From Neospora caninum Liverpool (taxonomy: Eukaryota > Apicomplexa > Conoidasida > Eucoccidiorida > Sarcocystidae), in contig NC_018395.1 of NCBI RefSeq assembly GCF_000208865.1, positions 3,255,920 through 3,319,919 of the forward strand: a DNA stretch of 64,000 bases. The letters run 5' to 3'. The notes below the pieces were generated by a model. That model did not search any database, had not been told where the DNA came from, and saw only the letters and a list, made by a program, of their open reading frames with translations. Position numbers and translations under genes: made by a program. Below, piece after piece: positions 62,895 through 64,000 of the stretch. The stretch's first letter is position 1. The number at the start of each line of letters is the position of its first letter.

Positions 62895-64000
62895 ATGAAC
62901 GCTCTTTCCTCGCTCTTTCGGCGGCCGCTCAAGGCCTGTCGGGCCTTGAGCGGCCTTAGGAACGCGACCTGTCCAACTCTGCCTCCTTCTGCCCCGTCCT
63001 TTTGCTTGTCCCCCCCCCTTTTCTCTTCCTCGCCCTTTAAACCTCTCGCCGCGTCATTTGCTTCTTCTTCCTCTGGTGCATCGCCGTCTCTGCTCGTCCA
63101 CTCAGCTGCAGCACCTTCTCCTTCCCCAGGAGGCGATTTCATTCTCTCCCGCAGCCGACACCCGTCTCGCGCTGTTCTCCCTTGCCCTCGCGAGCCCGTT
63201 CCCTCGTCTTCCGCAGCTGGTTCTTTCCCGCCACTGCGTTCTGAGCCTTCGTCATCTCCGTTTTTCGCGTCTCACTTGAGAAAACCGTCTTTCCTCGCTG
63301 TCCATTCTTCGCGCTTCTCTCGCTGCTGGACAAGAGCGCTTTCTTACTCTCTTCCTTCGGTCCCGTCCCAGTCCTTCTCTGCGCTTCGGCAGACCCCCGC
63401 CTCTGCTCCGTTTTCTTTCCCTTTACGAAGCAAAGACCGGTCCGTTTCGCCCTGTCTCCTTCCCTCTCTCTCACGCGCAAATGTCCCCCCCTCTGTCCCC
63501 CCTTTCCGCCCGCTTCCCGTCCCCAGGCCAAGGCGCTCGGCTGTCTCTGCTGCCGATGGTCTCGCTACCCAGCCGACTGGCGCACAAGGGCATTCTCTGT
63601 TTCCTCTGACGGTCGGGTTCTTTTCGTCTTCTCGGCGCCCCAGCGCGAGTGCCTCGTCTTTTCTTCTCAAGGATGTGCCAGCAAAACGCCCCCATCTGCG
63701 CGTGAAGGCCTCAGTCGCCTCGCACCTGCAGAGAGGCCGTCCATGGATTTTCCGAAGCGACGTGCTCAACGGAGGTAAAATGGAAGGGATCAGGGACAGG
63801 CAGGGATTGCAAAGGCTGTGCCGCGCGCCGGCGTTTCACCCATCCTCGACCTTTGACAGTCGCGCTCTTGATTTAGCGGTTCAGTACCATGTGACGTTGA
63901 CTTACATGTACGTGCACCTGCATTTACATGTATAAATTTCAAATCTATATATTATATAGGCGTGTAGTTGTGTGTAACCGGTTAATATGTCCAAGAAACG
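62895..64000 (+). CDS. RlmI-like rRNA (cytosine-5-)methyltransferase family protein, first exon, 3'-partial
   Basis: First exon 62895-63774 (293 codons plus 1 nt), then donor GTAAAA; the remaining 226 bp to the window edge read as intron. Residues about 1-255 are a Ser/Pro/Arg-rich leader starting MNALSSLFRRPLKACRALSG. It is basic and lacks acidic residues at the start, as expected for a mitochondrial or other organelle presequence. The exon ends with LRVKASVASHLQRGRPWIFRSDVL, matching the N-terminal PUA strand of RlmI-type class I methyltransferases (consensus L-K-x-G-x-x-x-x-x-x-R-G-H-P-W-V-F). The catalytic SAM domain would be in exons beyond the window, so the call rests on one motif. It is head-to-head with the SufD-like gene. 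Another PUA-containing RNA-modifying enzyme is the main alternative. Confidence 0.6.

Overview
The window looks like a nuclear chromosome segment from a tissue-cyst-forming coccidian (Apicomplexa, Sarcocystidae: Toxoplasma, Hammondia, Neospora or Besnoitia type). The reasons are intron-rich genes with GTAAG/GTGAG donors and pyrimidine-rich acceptors, moderate GC, many long (TA)n tracts confined to introns and intergenic DNA, low-complexity protein insertions, and a very large nuclear SufD-like protein with a hydrophobic leader as expected for the apicoplast. The homopolymeric amino-acid repeats typical of Eimeria are absent. The exact species cannot be settled from the sequence alone.

Layout. 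(1) 115-3915 (+): the last six exons of a bacterial-type (type I) glutamine synthetase; its N-terminal exon(s) lie off the left edge. (2) 6197-31974 or further (-): a complete 27-exon axonemal dynein heavy chain of at least 4,702 residues, with linker, six-AAA motor, stalk and C-terminal domain. Every exon junction was checked for phase and the exon sum is divisible by three. (3) 34571-40284 (+): a 10-exon CFAP53-like coiled-coil protein (582 aa), head-to-head with the dynein gene. (4) 41659-46546 (-): an 8-exon translation initiation factor eIF3 subunit L (643 aa) with an Arg/Gly-rich tail. (5) 49097-59769 or further (-): a roughly 10-exon SufD-like Fe-S cluster scaffold (at least 1,604 aa) with a signal-peptide-like segment. 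(6) 62895 to the right edge (+): the first exon of an RlmI-like (PUA plus SAM methyltransferase) RNA methyltransferase with an organelle-targeting-like leader, head-to-head with the SufD-like gene.

Two head-to-head pairs stand out. Dynein heavy chain and CFAP53 are both axonemal proteins; in these parasites only the male gamete builds a flagellum, so a shared, stage-restricted promoter is a reasonable inference. The SufD-like gene and the RlmI-like gene are both likely organellar and are separated by a purine/pyrimidine-skewed region with three YGCATGCR motifs. Glutamine synthetase/dynein and CFAP53/eIF3L are tail-to-tail pairs. I found no convincing tRNA, rRNA, CRISPR array, transposon or prokaryotic operon, and no clearly new multi-gene defence or mobile system. 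The most unusual items are a Cys in the NGSGMH-type motif of glutamine synthetase, a probable GC-AG intron in the dynein gene, and a 12-bp tandem repeat in the 5' end of the SufD-like gene.
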